Positions 47,450 through 58,385 of a DNA stretch of 62,000 nucleotides are shown piece after piece. Location: assembly GCA_029204225.1 (NCBI GenBank), contig CM055113.1, positions 12,669,286 to 12,731,285 on the forward strand, given 5' to 3'. The translations under genes were made by a program, and so were the position numbers. The DNA is from Diphasiastrum complanatum. Lineage: Eukaryota > Streptophyta > Lycopodiopsida > Lycopodiales > Lycopodiaceae. The notes beneath the pieces were generated by a model, which ran no database searches, was not told the DNA's origin, and was given only the letters and a program-made list of their open reading frames with translations. Positions within the stretch are counted from its first letter, which is position 1, and each line of letters starts with the position of its first letter.

Positions 47450-50400
47450 TTCTATTTACAAAAAGTTTGACCAAATGACTTTTTTCTAGATTTTACTCAA
47501 AGGTCAAATTCACACTTGTGTAGATCCATCTAAAATCAATCTAACTTTATGAAAGTAACTTATGTACATCCTTTCACATGTGGGAACAGGCTTCACACGT
47601 GTGAAATCCTATCATGATCAAATATCTCAAAATTAACTAAGTACATCAAGTTGGAAGTGACATTTTTAACACTCCTTCTCACTTCTAACTTGGTAAGTCT
47701 AATGTACATCTATATACAATTCCAGGAGCACATCTTAACTTAAAAAAGGGATCTTTAGGCAATGGCTTGGTCAAGATATCACCTATGCACTCGGACGATG
47801 GCACATGATGAAGTTGTACCTCCTTGGATTGCACCTTCTCCCTCAAAAAGTGATGAGCTATCTCAATATGCTTTGTTCTAGCATGGAAGATTGGATTGGT
47901 AGCAATTTGTTGAAAAGCTTGATTGTCACAATATATGCAAGGGATCTCCTCGGCCTTTAGCACTTGTAATTCCACCAAAAGTCTTCTTAGCCATAGGAGT
48001 TCTTTGGTTGTTGAAGTCAATGCCTTGTACTCGGCTTCACAAGAGGAAAGAGATTGTATCTTGCTTCTTGGAAAGCCAAGATATCACTCCTCCACAAAGG
48101 AAAGTGGCAAATGCATTTATGTATCTTCTATCCATCTTGTCTCCTACAAAATTTGAATTCGAATATGCCCTCAAGTACAAGTTAGATCCTTGATAGAGTA
48201 TGCCAAAAAATTTAGTAGAGGAGAGACCTTGCATATATTGACTTAGCTTGCTTACACTATAACTCAAATCTGGTCTAGTGATTGTCAAATAGATTAAGGA
48301 GCCTATAAGCTTTCTAAAGAGTGTGATGTCCTCAAAGGATGCTTCATCACCATTATTAAAAACTTTACAAACTTGCTCCATAGGGGTGTCAATCCCTTTA
48401 CAATATTTCATGCCAAACCTTTCAAGAATGGAAGTAGCATACTTTCTCTGCCAAATCCATAGAATTCTTCTATTGTAGAAGATGAGCTATTAGGGACAAA
48501 CTGACTGGTGCTCTTGTTTCTCGCGTGGATCTTCTTAGAGTGTCTACAGTCAGATCAATGGCCTTGCCTTTGTCAAGTCTCTTGTCTTTGCTGACAGTTG
48601 AACTGTGGTGAGTAGCAGATGTCCTGGGTACAGGTTGCACGACTTAGAATTTGTTTCAAATAGGAACACAGATCATGCTACACAGTAACATAGACAGAAA
48701 GCACTCTCTACACCAAGCTTCTTCATAATCTTGCCTTTAATTTGAAGAAACCCCTTAGCAACCAATCTAGCTTTGTACTTACTTATAGATCCATATTGAT
48801 TGTACTTTAATCTATAGATCCACTTACATGCAAGTTGCTTCTTCTCATATGGAAGGTGTACAAGATTCCAAGTTTGATTATCTATCAAAACATCAAACTC
48901 TATTTGCATTGCATCTCTACTTGCATCTTCATAACATGATGGTTCTTCAAGCATTATGGTTAGAAAAGAGTAAGAGCTAGAAGGAGTTGTGTCTTCCCTT
49001 TGCTTTCCTTTCTCAAAGTATGTGAGCCTTGAAGGCTTGGCCTTGCTCCTTGTGGATCTTCTCGGCCCCTTTGGAACTTGATTTTGATCTTCCAAAAGAT
49101 CATTTTCAAGAGGCTCCTCGAGTGTTGCAAGATCGTCATCACCTAAAAGCTTAGATGCATTTGGAGACATCTTGTAACTTTGAGATTCATCAAATAAAAC
49201 ATCCTTGCTAGCTTTTACTTTGCTTGAAATAGGATCAAATATCCTATATCCTTTGCTATTTTCACTATAGCCTACAAATATTCCTTTGAAGGAAGTTGCA
49301 TATTCTTTCCTTCTAGTTTCCAAAGGAATGTGGACATAACAAATACATCCAAATACTTTAAAGTCTTTTACATTGGGATTATTGCCAAACAAAGCTTGAA
49401 ATGGTGAGATCCCACCAATAGCACTATTAGGAAGCCTATTACATAAAAAATTTGCACAAGTTATGGCCTCCCCCAAAAAAGAGATGGGTAGAGATGCATC
49501 AAGTCTCAAAGACTTTGCACATTCACAAAGGCTCCTATTTTTCCTCTCGGCCACCCCATTTTGTTGGGGGGTGTAGGAACAAGTAAGCTCTCTCTTAATG
49601 CCATTGATCTCACAAAAGTCTCTCATCTTGTTGGAGATATAGTCTCCTCCATTATCACATCTTAGAATTTTAATGCAAGAACTAAGTTGCTTTTCCACTA
49701 GAGACTTAAACTTCACAAAAGCTTTATATACAAGGCTTTTCTTAGACAATAATTCAATCCAAGTGAATCTAGTACAATGACATACATTAAGGCACCTCCA
49801 TTACTTTCATGAGAAAAAGCATGTACATCTGAATGAATAAGATCCAAGGGTGAAGTAGATCTTGTCAAATATCTCTTGTAGGAAGTCTTGTGTGACTTTG
49901 AAGGCCACGTGCCTCACACACTTTGCCACACTTCTTGAATGATTTTGTTAGGCCAAGAGCTAGCTCCTTTGATGCCATGGACTCCATTGATTGAAGATGA
50001 GAATGGCCAAATCTTTTGTGCCAAAGCTCCACTTGAGTCAACTCCTCCCTAACCATATTCACACTTTCAATGGCCACATTTGCATCCAACTTAAAAATAC
50101 TTCCTTGCTTAATGCCACTAGCTATGCACTTATCACTTTTCAAGATGGAACATACTCCATTCTTGAAATGTACATCTAGTCCATTGTCCATTAGTTGACC
50201 AACACTAAGCAAATGTTTTTGTAATAGATGGAAAATACAAAACATTATAAATATTTATCCTCTTAGATGATCCTAAGCATAATGGAATAGATCCTATGCC
50301 ATCTATCTTACATCCTTGATCACTAGCAGTATAGATAGACTTCTTAGAATCATTACAAGAAAGTAAAGTAGAAAAATAATGCTTGTTGAATGACATGTGG

Positions 50401-51300
50401 GAGCTAGCCCCACTATCAATCCACCATGTCTCTTGGCTTGATTTTGGTGTAGATGCTACCATCAAGGATGTGTTGAAGCCATCCTCTTCCTCCTCCCCTT
50501 GTGCAAGATTGCCTTGATCTTCACTCCCTTGTGAATTCTTCTTCTTATAGCATTTGGAAGCAAAGTGTCATTTCTTCCCACAAAAGAAACACTTAAGCTT
50601 GGCTTTGTTCTTTTGCTTCCCTTTGGAGGTAGATCCTCTATCCTTTGCCTCGGCCTCCTTGCCTTGGAACTTCTTGAAAGGATGAGTCTTCTTTTTGCCT
50701 TTTGATTTGAAGTTTTCTTTCTCATCACCATTATGTAGTGACAACGACCCCATCCTTGTTTTGAGGTGTAGAAGCCTACTCTCCTCGGCCACAAGAACAT
50801 TATGCGATTTATCAATTGATGGAAGTTGGTCTTGAATAGCAAAAGATTGAACTAGATTAGAGAACTCATCATCTAATCCATTCAATATCAATTGTAGTAG
50901 TTCATTATCTTGGATCTTTTCTCCTATAGATCCCAATTCTTTGTTTAAAGACTTTATCCTTAGGACACATTCTTGTCCATTTTCTCCACTTGCCCTCATG
51001 CTTTTCAAGATCAAGTTTCTTAGCATAAGCCCTCTTGATGTGTTGTTGGATTCATAAATGTCCTTTATGAATCCCAAGCCTCTTTTGATGAGGCACAAGA
51101 AACTACCTCCTTCAAGAGGTCATTGCTTACATTCAACTTTAAGCAATGCAAGGTTAACCTAGCACTCTTCTTGTATTTCAATCATTCTTGGGTAGCTTGA
51201 GGCTCTTCCTCAACTCCTAGAACAATATCCAAGAGGTCATGGATCACAAGTAGTGATTCCATCCTCACTTTCCAAATGGAATAGTTTGTGGAAGTAGAAC
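47450..51300 (-). pseudogene. Copia gag-pol relic, minus strand
   Basis: Right to left: Gag (51300-50570, ending in the knuckle CFFCGKK...HFASKC), protease WWIDSGASSHMSF (about 50420), Gag-pre-integrase (50245-49865), integrase (49749-49250: CDNGGDYISNKMRDF, YTPQQNGVAERKNR with the Glu), a linker, and RT start (CKWIYRLKYNQYGSISKY, 48780). A ~270-bp unrelated segment (48446-48715) replaces most of RT including YVDD. Then RNase H (48430-47685: ITRPDLSYSVSKLSQYMQG, WLSKKQDTIS, FHARTKHIEI, DILTKPLPKD). It belongs to the same family as 35876-37705. The 5' LTR is lost. Confidence 0.9.
48446..48715. other. Unrelated segment replacing RT in copia relic
   Basis: About 270 bp with no similarity to copia pol in any frame. 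It lies precisely between the RT N-terminus and the pre-RNase H region. No terminal repeats were noticed; a filler insertion with deletion is likely. Confidence 0.5.
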
Positions 51301-51960
51301 ATGTCTTCGCTGCTACCTTTAGATGATACCTGCACCACATAAAACCTACACAAGATAAAACCTGCCCTTAGATTAAATTTGCACCAGTTCTGACCTGTTG
51401 TTCAGGTGCGTCAGATCTATCAACACTAGAAAATGTTTGTTCTGTTGTTCTGGATGCTGCATCTCTCAAATCTGCTTAAATGATACTGTTATCTGTCCAA
51501 AAGTTGTCGCCCTCAGTAAACGTCTGCTCCTGCTATTTTCTTTCCTAGTACTATCTACGCCAGATGTGACCTCCACCAGAAAAATCTACACAGGATAGCG
51601 CCTCCACCATATGCGACCTTCACCAAATAGCACCTCCACTAGATGCGATCTCCACCAGTAAACCTACAGTGCTGATCTTTTCCTTCCTTCCGTAGATCCC
51701 GATCCTAGGTCCAAAAATAACACGAAATGGATAGAGCTGGTGTCTATCTTATTTTAGCTCTAGACCCAACATGGGTCTTTAACCTACTGCCTAATTAGCA
51801 TAAGTGGGATGTACCATGTACATAAATGTTTTACCCCATGTCTTATGCACAACTTACAAGTTACAAGTATACAAGCCAATAGGGGCAAAATAGGCATTTT
51901 GTTTCAACACCCCCCTCCCTTAATGGCTATTTTGTCCATACCAACACCTAGCATGCTACA
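51301..51960. other. Unassigned repeat-like spacer
   Basis: Contains loosely repeated phrases (CTCCACCA-ATGCGACCT type, 51560-51660). 51780-51960 is probably the LTR/3' end of the copia element whose RNase H follows on the minus strand. No ORF supported. Confidence 0.5.
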
Positions 51961-52327
51961 AAAAAATTTCAACTTTTTTTTACTAAGTGCCTTAGTAAAG
52001 ATATCCGATGATCACAATAGCCAAGCTGAATTTTTCCACCTTGTATCTTCTCTCATAAGAAGTATTGATCCACCTCAATGTGCTTCGTATAAGCATGGTA
52101 CACATGATTCTTGGCTAGCTCGATACAACTCTAGCTATCACAATAAAAAATAGTAGGACCATCATGTGGGATCTTCACATCCCCAAGAAGTCTCCTAAGC
52201 CATTTAGCCTCAAAGGTAGCCTTTGCCACTGTCCGGTACTCAGCCTCTATGGATGATAAGGTGACGGTGAGTTGTTTCTTGTTACACCAAGAAATGGCTC
52301 CAGAATCAAGGTTGAATATGTAACCTA
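51961..52327 (-). pseudogene. Copia RNase H (3' half of a split element)
   Basis: Minus-strand reading: VGYIFNLDSGAISWCNKKQ, LTVTLSSIEAEYRTVAKAT, EAKWLRRLLGD, FYCDSQSCIELAKN, YHAYTKHIEVDQYF. It stops abruptly at about 52327. The matching upstream part (RT with YVDD) is at 61096-62000, same strand, so DNA transposon copy 2 lies between two parts of what is probably one copia element. Confidence 0.88.
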
Positions 52328-52391
52328 CATTAGGGAAAATATGGGCTCAAAATGGGCCCTTTAAGAAATTTCACTTTAGAGAGAGGTTACG

Positions 52392-52393
<2 letters not shown>

Positions 52394-52483
<90 letters not shown>
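52394..52483 (+). repeat. (GA)n microsatellite, about 45 units
   Basis: 90 bp of uninterrupted GA near the left end of transposon copy 2. Confidence 0.97.
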
Positions 52484-52486
<3 letters not shown>

Positions 52487-54224
52487 CAAACCGGTAACTT
52501 CTGGTCGTCATTTTCCGAGTTTCCGGCCTTGCCCGACGTTTAATTAGTATGGTTAACTTCAGAAAATAGTTAGTTTAGCATGAGATGTAATAACTTCTCT
52601 TCATGCTCGTTCCAAAATTCGGGACTAGAGCTTTAAGATTGAAAATCTTGGTGTGCTCAATGCAAAAACTGAAGCGGGAGAGGCAAAACTTTTGAAATCA
52701 CTATATGCTCATAGTGAAATATGAGGTGGGGCGATTTTTCAATGCGACATAAACACTACAAAGTAAGGAATGCTAGATCTATTCATATTGATTTACTGTA
52801 GGTAGATTCAGTTACATGATTGTAGCTTTAACAATGGCAATGTTCCATTTGCATGTTGCTCTTCCGATGGAATGCACTCCAACTATTAAGAAAAATGCGA
52901 AAGTTGTAGAGAATGTTGCAGCAATAGTTAGAGAATTGAGAATGAATAATCATATGAATATAGATTTGTGGGTGGATGGATCAATTTATCCTAATGATCC
53001 AGCTACCAATTTGTGTCCATATTTTAAGTCCGTAACTCATCTTCTCATATATGTATGTGAAGGGAATAGCGGATTACTTGGATATTGTCAAAGGTTACGT
53101 GATATTGGAATGCATAGCCTATCTTGTCTGAATCAACAATTATAGTTTGCTAATCAACAATTACAACATGCAAATCAACAATTGCTTCATTATGCGCAAC
53201 ACACTAGTGCTGAAAACAATGCACTCAAGAATGCTATGTCAGAGTTGAATGCTATTGTCACTACTCTTCGAGGATCAAACCAAGAAATGTTAGAATCCAT
53301 GGAAAAGTTGCGATCCGAGAGTTTAAAATCTGCTGTTGATCTAAAAGTTATCAATAAGGCAATGATGAAGAGGAAAAGAAAGAGAGTACCGATGAAGAAT
53401 ATTGATGACCTATCTACACATAGCGGCAATCAGAAAAAAAGAATCTGAACATTCAAGTATGTTGTCATCTAAACTGTTTATTTGATTTGTATATGTCATT
53501 TAAGTTTGATTTGCACTTCATAACATGGATTATTTATTTATTAAACATAATTTGAGTTTCATATGTTTGTTGTAGATCATGTTTGGTGGCAAAGACCTAT
53601 TTAACAGATCGTTCATGCATTGGATCATCTTTAAGTCATGTTTTACCAAGAAAGTCAGCAAAGGAAATGATAAAAAATACTCGGTTTGAAAAAATGAAAA
53701 ATGAAATTGTAGAGACTGTTTTGATTAGGTTCAATCATACTTGGATAATGTGATACAAGGTGCCTGTGATGTATCTGGAATTAGCAGCAATGTTTATTCT
53801 ACTTTTTTTAGAATAGTTAACGAAGCTTTTTCCCAAGTGATGGTGAAAAAAATTAATCTTCCTCGTCCATATCGACGGGTAAGATTAGCTAGAAATTTTT
53901 ATAATGACGGAATGTTCAAAGTAGTTGGCCAACCATTTCATATAACTGAATTATACATCAGAATATGGTGAGCTCAATTACAACGATTGCAATAATATTT
54001 TCCTTGATACTGAAAATGTTTTAAAATACATTATTTGATTCATTAAACTAGACGAACATCTAGTAAATGGAAAGATCATTATCATAATAAAATTGGATGA
54101 ATCTGAAATCATCAAGGGTCAGAAGTTGGAACGTGTGAGTTTGATGAACAAAATTTCAGATACAGATGATCGAACGTTTAGTATTCAATCGAAAAATCAC
54201 ATATGGTGGTTGGCGGCATTCCAG

Positions 54225-54319
54225 GTATACACTTCAATTTTCATTTAGAATATCTATATTAACAATTCATACCTTGTCAGTTTTTATTGACATGTCATGC
54301 ATTACTTGTTTCTCTACAG
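54225..54319 (+). other. Intron unique to transposase copy 2
   Basis: Donor CAG|GTATAC and acceptor CTACAG|GTCTTG, phase 0, within WWLAAFQ|VLKED. In copy 1 the same region (WWIAAFEVPKE) is continuous, so an intron was gained or lost. Confidence 0.75.
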
Positions 54320-55143
54320 GTCTTGAAAGAGGACCATAAAATACTATCATGGATATTTTCAAGAACAAATTATGGCGAGATTATAAAGAGACATTTGGAG
54401 GGCGAGAAATTTACAGTCGAAAACCATGGAAGTTTTCAAATTCAATGGCACCTTGCAGGGGATTTGAAAATATTAAAATGTATGTATAATGTCTCTCATG
54501 GGACAACATCAAAGCATCCATGTCTTTATTGCATGAAGGATTGCTACAATATGAATTTGGGACGATAACAAACACTGGCCCAACACGAGAAGTTGAAGAT
54601 CCAAATATGAAAAGTGTTCTGCCAATTCCATTAAAATATGTTGACATATGCACATTGCATGCTAGGGTCTATATTATTGAAAAACTAATTTACTTGCATA
54701 TTCTACTAGCATGGAATCATAAACCAGAGTTAGTGGCTAAAGCAGCAATTAGGAGGTTGGAAATAGTTATGTCAAATGCAGGACTACATAAAGGGAATGT
54801 CACGATTATTAAAAGTGACAGACTCTCCGAAAAAAAAAGAAACGTTCCTAATAAGCCATCAATTGGAGGTGCTAAAGCAAGAAGATTCTTATCCAATCAC
54901 ACATGTAAAGAATCAAGTGTCAGATACAAAATTTGGAGAGAAATTGTTCAAGCCACACGAACATTGGAAGGAAGTAATCAAGTGGAAAAGGGACAAGTGT
55001 GGACCAACTTAGACAAACTCATAGGTGTTATCAGGAAAGAAAACCTATCATCAGAAGATATGAGGACTTTGCAAAATCATTGCACCACATTTGTAAAATC
55101 TGTACATGATTGTTGGAGAAAAGACAACGTTACTCATTACATG

Positions 55144-55232
55144 GTGCTAATCTATATCATTATTTAGTACTTTTCTCATTCAGGCTTATATTTTTTTGTA
55201 CTGATGTAACTAATCAAAACTATTGTTTGCAG
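55144..55232 (+). other. Intron in transposase copy 2, shared position
   Basis: Donor ATG|GTGCTA, acceptor TTGCAG|CACATC, phase 0, directly before the HxxxxH, as in copy 1 (22860-22938). Confidence 0.8.
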
Positions 55233-55537
55233 CACATCCTTCTTCATCATGCAACTTATTTTGCAAAGGAATATGGGAGCTTAAGTATCTGGTAATCACA
55301 AGGCATGAAAAAATCTCATTGGCAAGCAAGGGGAGCATTTCATAGAGCAACAAATCATGGAGGACACAATTCAAGAAATAAATATTTAGTTCAATTTTTT
55401 CAGTGGTTTTACAGAAGAGCAGAATTTAGATATCAAGCTAAAAACTTGCCAAGTATTACGATATTTTGAAAGGCATTCAAATTCGTTACAATAGAGAGAT
55501 CCTTGTAATATATCAAAAATCTATTACAGAAAATTAT

Positions 55538-56314
55538 TTAATTATTATCATCATCCTCTTCAAGATTCAGACGGATGGTATTGTCATGAAGGAATAATTT
55601 TCTTTCATATGGATCCAAAAATTCTAAATTTTTTCTCTTGCTCATATCAATGTAACCCGAATAAAGGGCCATTGCAGATGATCTTTTCGTAGTCTCATTG
55701 GGAGTATAACCCAATATCTTAATAGCCAAATCTCTCTTCACAAAAATTATTTTATATGTTTCTCTTGCGTACTTATGGCCTCTTAAACAAACTGATAATG
55801 ATTTGATGGCCATAATGACAGCGGTTGCATATGGATTATAAGATGAATGATATATACAAATCTTATTATTTTGAAAGTTTTTCAAATAATGAGATAGAGA
55901 AACATCTTTTCTCCCGGCTGATACACCTCGGACGCCTCCATGTCTCATACCAAAGGCATCTATTTCAATAGCATCCTGTAAATGAGAAAAGAAAATAAAT
56001 TTAGAATGATACATAACACTGCAAACTCAATAAGAAAACTGAACAATATCAATACCAATAAGAAATAAAAAAAAACTGAACAATATCAATACCAATATAA
56101 TATCTACTTACCAGATCATAATCATCGTAATCAACGACGTTTGCTCAATTATCAAGATTAAAAATTAATTTATAAGGATTCTCATAAACTAGCTTATCGA
56201 TATCGAAGGGAGCAAAAAAAATGCTAGCAAAATACTCTAATTTGTCAAATGGAATGTCACGGGCATTAAAATATCCATAAGTTTATCATTTGAGGCCATG
56301 GAGGAACTAGCCAT
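55538..56314 (-). pseudogene. Accessory gene X, copy 2
   Basis: Starts at ATG 56314 (MASSSMASNDKLMD); a frameshift near 56265 leads to DIPFDKLEYFAS, FAPFDIDKLVYENP, a stop at about 56152, and DYDDYDL at the donor. The intron is 55976-56111 (GTAAGT...TTTACAG). The last exon opens DAIEIDAFGMRHGGVRG, then HYLKNFQNNKICIY and a helical C-terminus ending in acidic EEDDDNN. Exon start and intron position equal those of copy 1 (23624-25091), but it is shorter and on the opposite strand relative to transposase. Divergently arranged with the H3-fold gene across 205 bp. Function unknown. Confidence 0.65.
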
Positions 56315-56323
56315 ATTGAATCC

Positions 56324-56513
56324 GATATCAATTCAACGCGACAGATAAATATCGGTAAAAGAATAAAGCAAAGTGCGCGCGCTGATCCGATATGGTAAAG
56401 CCGAGAATGAAATTTTTTGAAAAGCACTCGTCGGAAGTGACTGATATCGATTCAACACGCCTGAATGGATACGAGCATGCACAGCAAGGGATGGCACGCG
56501 TCGATTCGATATC
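56324..56513. promoter_or_regulatory. Two 71-bp inverted site pairs in a divergent promoter
   Basis: Pairs at 56324-56394 and 56443-56513. Each has an 18-bp site (consensus GATATCGAWTCRACRCGC) at the left and its inverse at the right, with an unconserved ~33-bp spacer. The cluster fills the 205 bp between the ATGs of gene X (minus) and the H3-fold gene (plus). Candidate binding sites for a dimeric regulator or the transposase; also possible subterminal repeats. Confidence 0.75.
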
Positions 56514-56519
56514 GCGAAA

Positions 56520-58371
56520 ATGAAAAAAAACGAGAAGGCTAGAGAGTTTAGAATAAAAGATCACGGAATCGAAATATGAAAAGTGGATGTGAGATGGACG
56601 GTAATGACAATTGAGGCGCTGTACACAACATATGAGGATTTCCAAGTGAAATTTTTTTCTGATACTGTTGTTGCAACTGTCCATGCCAAGAGGGTGACCA
56701 TCATTCCCAAGGATTTCAACATTGTGTTTAGGGTTCGGGACACATATGACAAGTTTGCTGAATACTTTAGACCTGCTCCCTCCTCTCCTCCAAAACAAGA
56801 TTCAGAGAGGAGAAAACGAAAGCAATCTCAACCAACCCGGCTTATTATTCATATATAGAGCAAGAGTGTTTCAAAGAAGATGAGGTCTCTTGACCCTCCA
56901 TCTAAAGCGAGGGATTTTTCCAAGCCATCTCCTTTGAATACTATTCTTTCTTCTAGGCATTCTTCTCCTAATTCTCCTCCTAAGTCTCTTTCTTCTCCTC
57001 CCACTCCATCTTTAACTTCTCCTGCTAAATCTTCCTCTCCTAATAAATCTCCACCTCCTAAATCTCCTCCTCCTCCTAAACCTGTAAATATTAGTTTCCC
57101 TCCTCCTGTTCTTGGAAGCGATTAAGATGATTTTGTTAGTGTAAAGGTAGAATCAATTTTGAATGACAATTCTTTATGTGGTTTATTAGTATTACTTCCG
57201 TCACCCGCTGCACTTGCCTTTGTAAATACTCCTCAATATGTACAGTATGACCAATTGTTAAACACATATCTTAAAGGTTTAGGTCCTCGATACAGTTTTA
57301 GGATGCCGAAGACCAATGCTGGTCTCCCTCTTTCTAGTTTAGATACTGGTGAATCAAAAAGTAGGGATAAAATGCTAGGGGACAATGTAGGAGGTGGGGA
57401 AATTCAGTACTGGATGGAGTTCTTCCAAACCCCATTGTTTATAGATGTTGCATTGTTTCTCCTTCAATTCATGGCTACATTTGATTTCCCTGATTTCAAA
57501 AGTCTGCACGATGATATGCTCCAATACGTCAGACTGGGGACTCCAATTCTCGTGCTACCATACATAATAAAGTAAGTGTCTATTTTTCAGATTTTATTTT
57601 ATTGAACTTTTCATATGAATTTTGATTTCATATTGACTCTCATAAATTTATTGTTTTCTGATTTCAGTGATCATTAAAGCTTATATATGTTGTCCTTGTA
57701 CGTCAATATGATGAGGGTGTGTATAATCCAGTTTGTTTAAAGATGAACTCTATTACACACACACACAAAATTGCCAGGACCCATATACAGAAAATATTGG
57801 AACTCTTTCTAGTACCAAATGCAAAAGCATATTCGAAGCTGAAAATGGTTGATGCAAAGGTATAAATTTTTCAATATCGATTTGACACGCCCTTGTAGTT
57901 ATTGATTGGTTTATTTTCATAACGTGCGCGCTGATTCGATATTCAATCAAATTTCTTTTTATATCGGTTCGACGCACGCTTGTTTCCATTGTAGATTTTA
58001 TTCTTACATCCTGCGCGTTGATTCGATATCTCATAATGTTCAAATTTGGATTCTGTAGTCCTCCCAGCAGGTTGATTCTGTCAGCTGTGGTTGGTATACC
58101 GTATGCAATGCCAAACACTTTTTTAATTGGCTTGCATTACAAGATGGAATTCCAAATCTGGAAGAGGTAATATTCGATTGATTACTTTTAATTGTGTTTT
58201 TGTTTTTTTCATATACAAATTCCTATTAACTGATCTTTGATTGATTACATTTAACTGTGTTTATGTTTTTTTTTTCAGTTTAAATGTCCGAAGGTCTCTT
58301 CAATGGAGATAATGCACTTCAGACAGAAGACCATAAAGCTTGTGATCGAAAATTCATATCCAGCTGGATAA
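56520..58371 (+). pseudogene. H3-fold / SP-rich linker / Ulp1-like protease fusion
   Basis: One reading frame from ATG 56520 to 57571 with three in-frame stops (56577, 56856, 57123). 56583-56740 is the C-terminal part of an H3 fold (TIEALYTTYEDF, VATVHAKRVTIIPKD). An S/P/K-rich linker with SPPK-type repeats (56880-57120) follows, then IQYWMEFFQTPLFIDVALF. An intron starts at 57572 (GTAAGT) and ends at 57667. Beyond it are His (57672) before KLIYVVLVRQYDE, then a second intron with site pairs, and QQVDSVSCGWYTV, Cys 58086, with Gln six residues before Cys as in yeast Ulp1 (Q574/C580). The last exon is 58279-58371. The usual Trp after His is lost to a frameshift. Inferred: a histone-fold protein fused to a SUMO-type (C48) protease. 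The Ulp1 call is moderate. Confidence 0.6.
57873..58030. promoter_or_regulatory. Two more 71-bp inverted site pairs
   Basis: Pairs at 57873-57943 and 57960-58030, the same consensus and exact 71-bp span as the 56324-56513 cluster, with only 16 bp between pairs. They lie in the apparent intron between the His and Cys exons of the protease region. Confidence 0.75.
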
Positions 58372-58385
58372 ATGGATTTAGAGAT

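Larger units (their letters stand above)
52816..55470 (+). pseudogene. RAG1/Transib-like transposase, copy 2
   Basis: Homologue of 20644-23175 with the same plan. N-terminal module: IDLWVDGSIYPNDP and SGLLGYCQ. A coiled coil (53150-53350) and a basic KRKRKRVP follow. Core: Asp in IIKLDESE (54096), Asp in WHLAGDLK (54461), CLYC (54521 and 54530), SIGGAKARRFLSNHT (about 54870), HILLHH (55233, 55248). The position 20 residues after the second His, Glu in copy 1, is Lys here (AAA at 55308), and a TAA stop sits five codons before it. Introns: 54225-54319 (absent from copy 1) and 55144-55232 (shared). Frameshifts near 53735 and 54560 and a stop at 53142 add to the decay. It is catalytically dead on sequence grounds. 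Confidence 0.7.

Noticed and set aside
56328-56798. 156-codon minus-strand ORF over the H3-fold region
   Set aside because: Antisense of the H3-fold frame and the site pairs; no recognisable features.
56324-58030. CRISPR-like repeat-spacer array
   Set aside because: Sites are in alternating orientation in two distant clusters, spacers are not of uniform unit structure, and the genome is eukaryotic.
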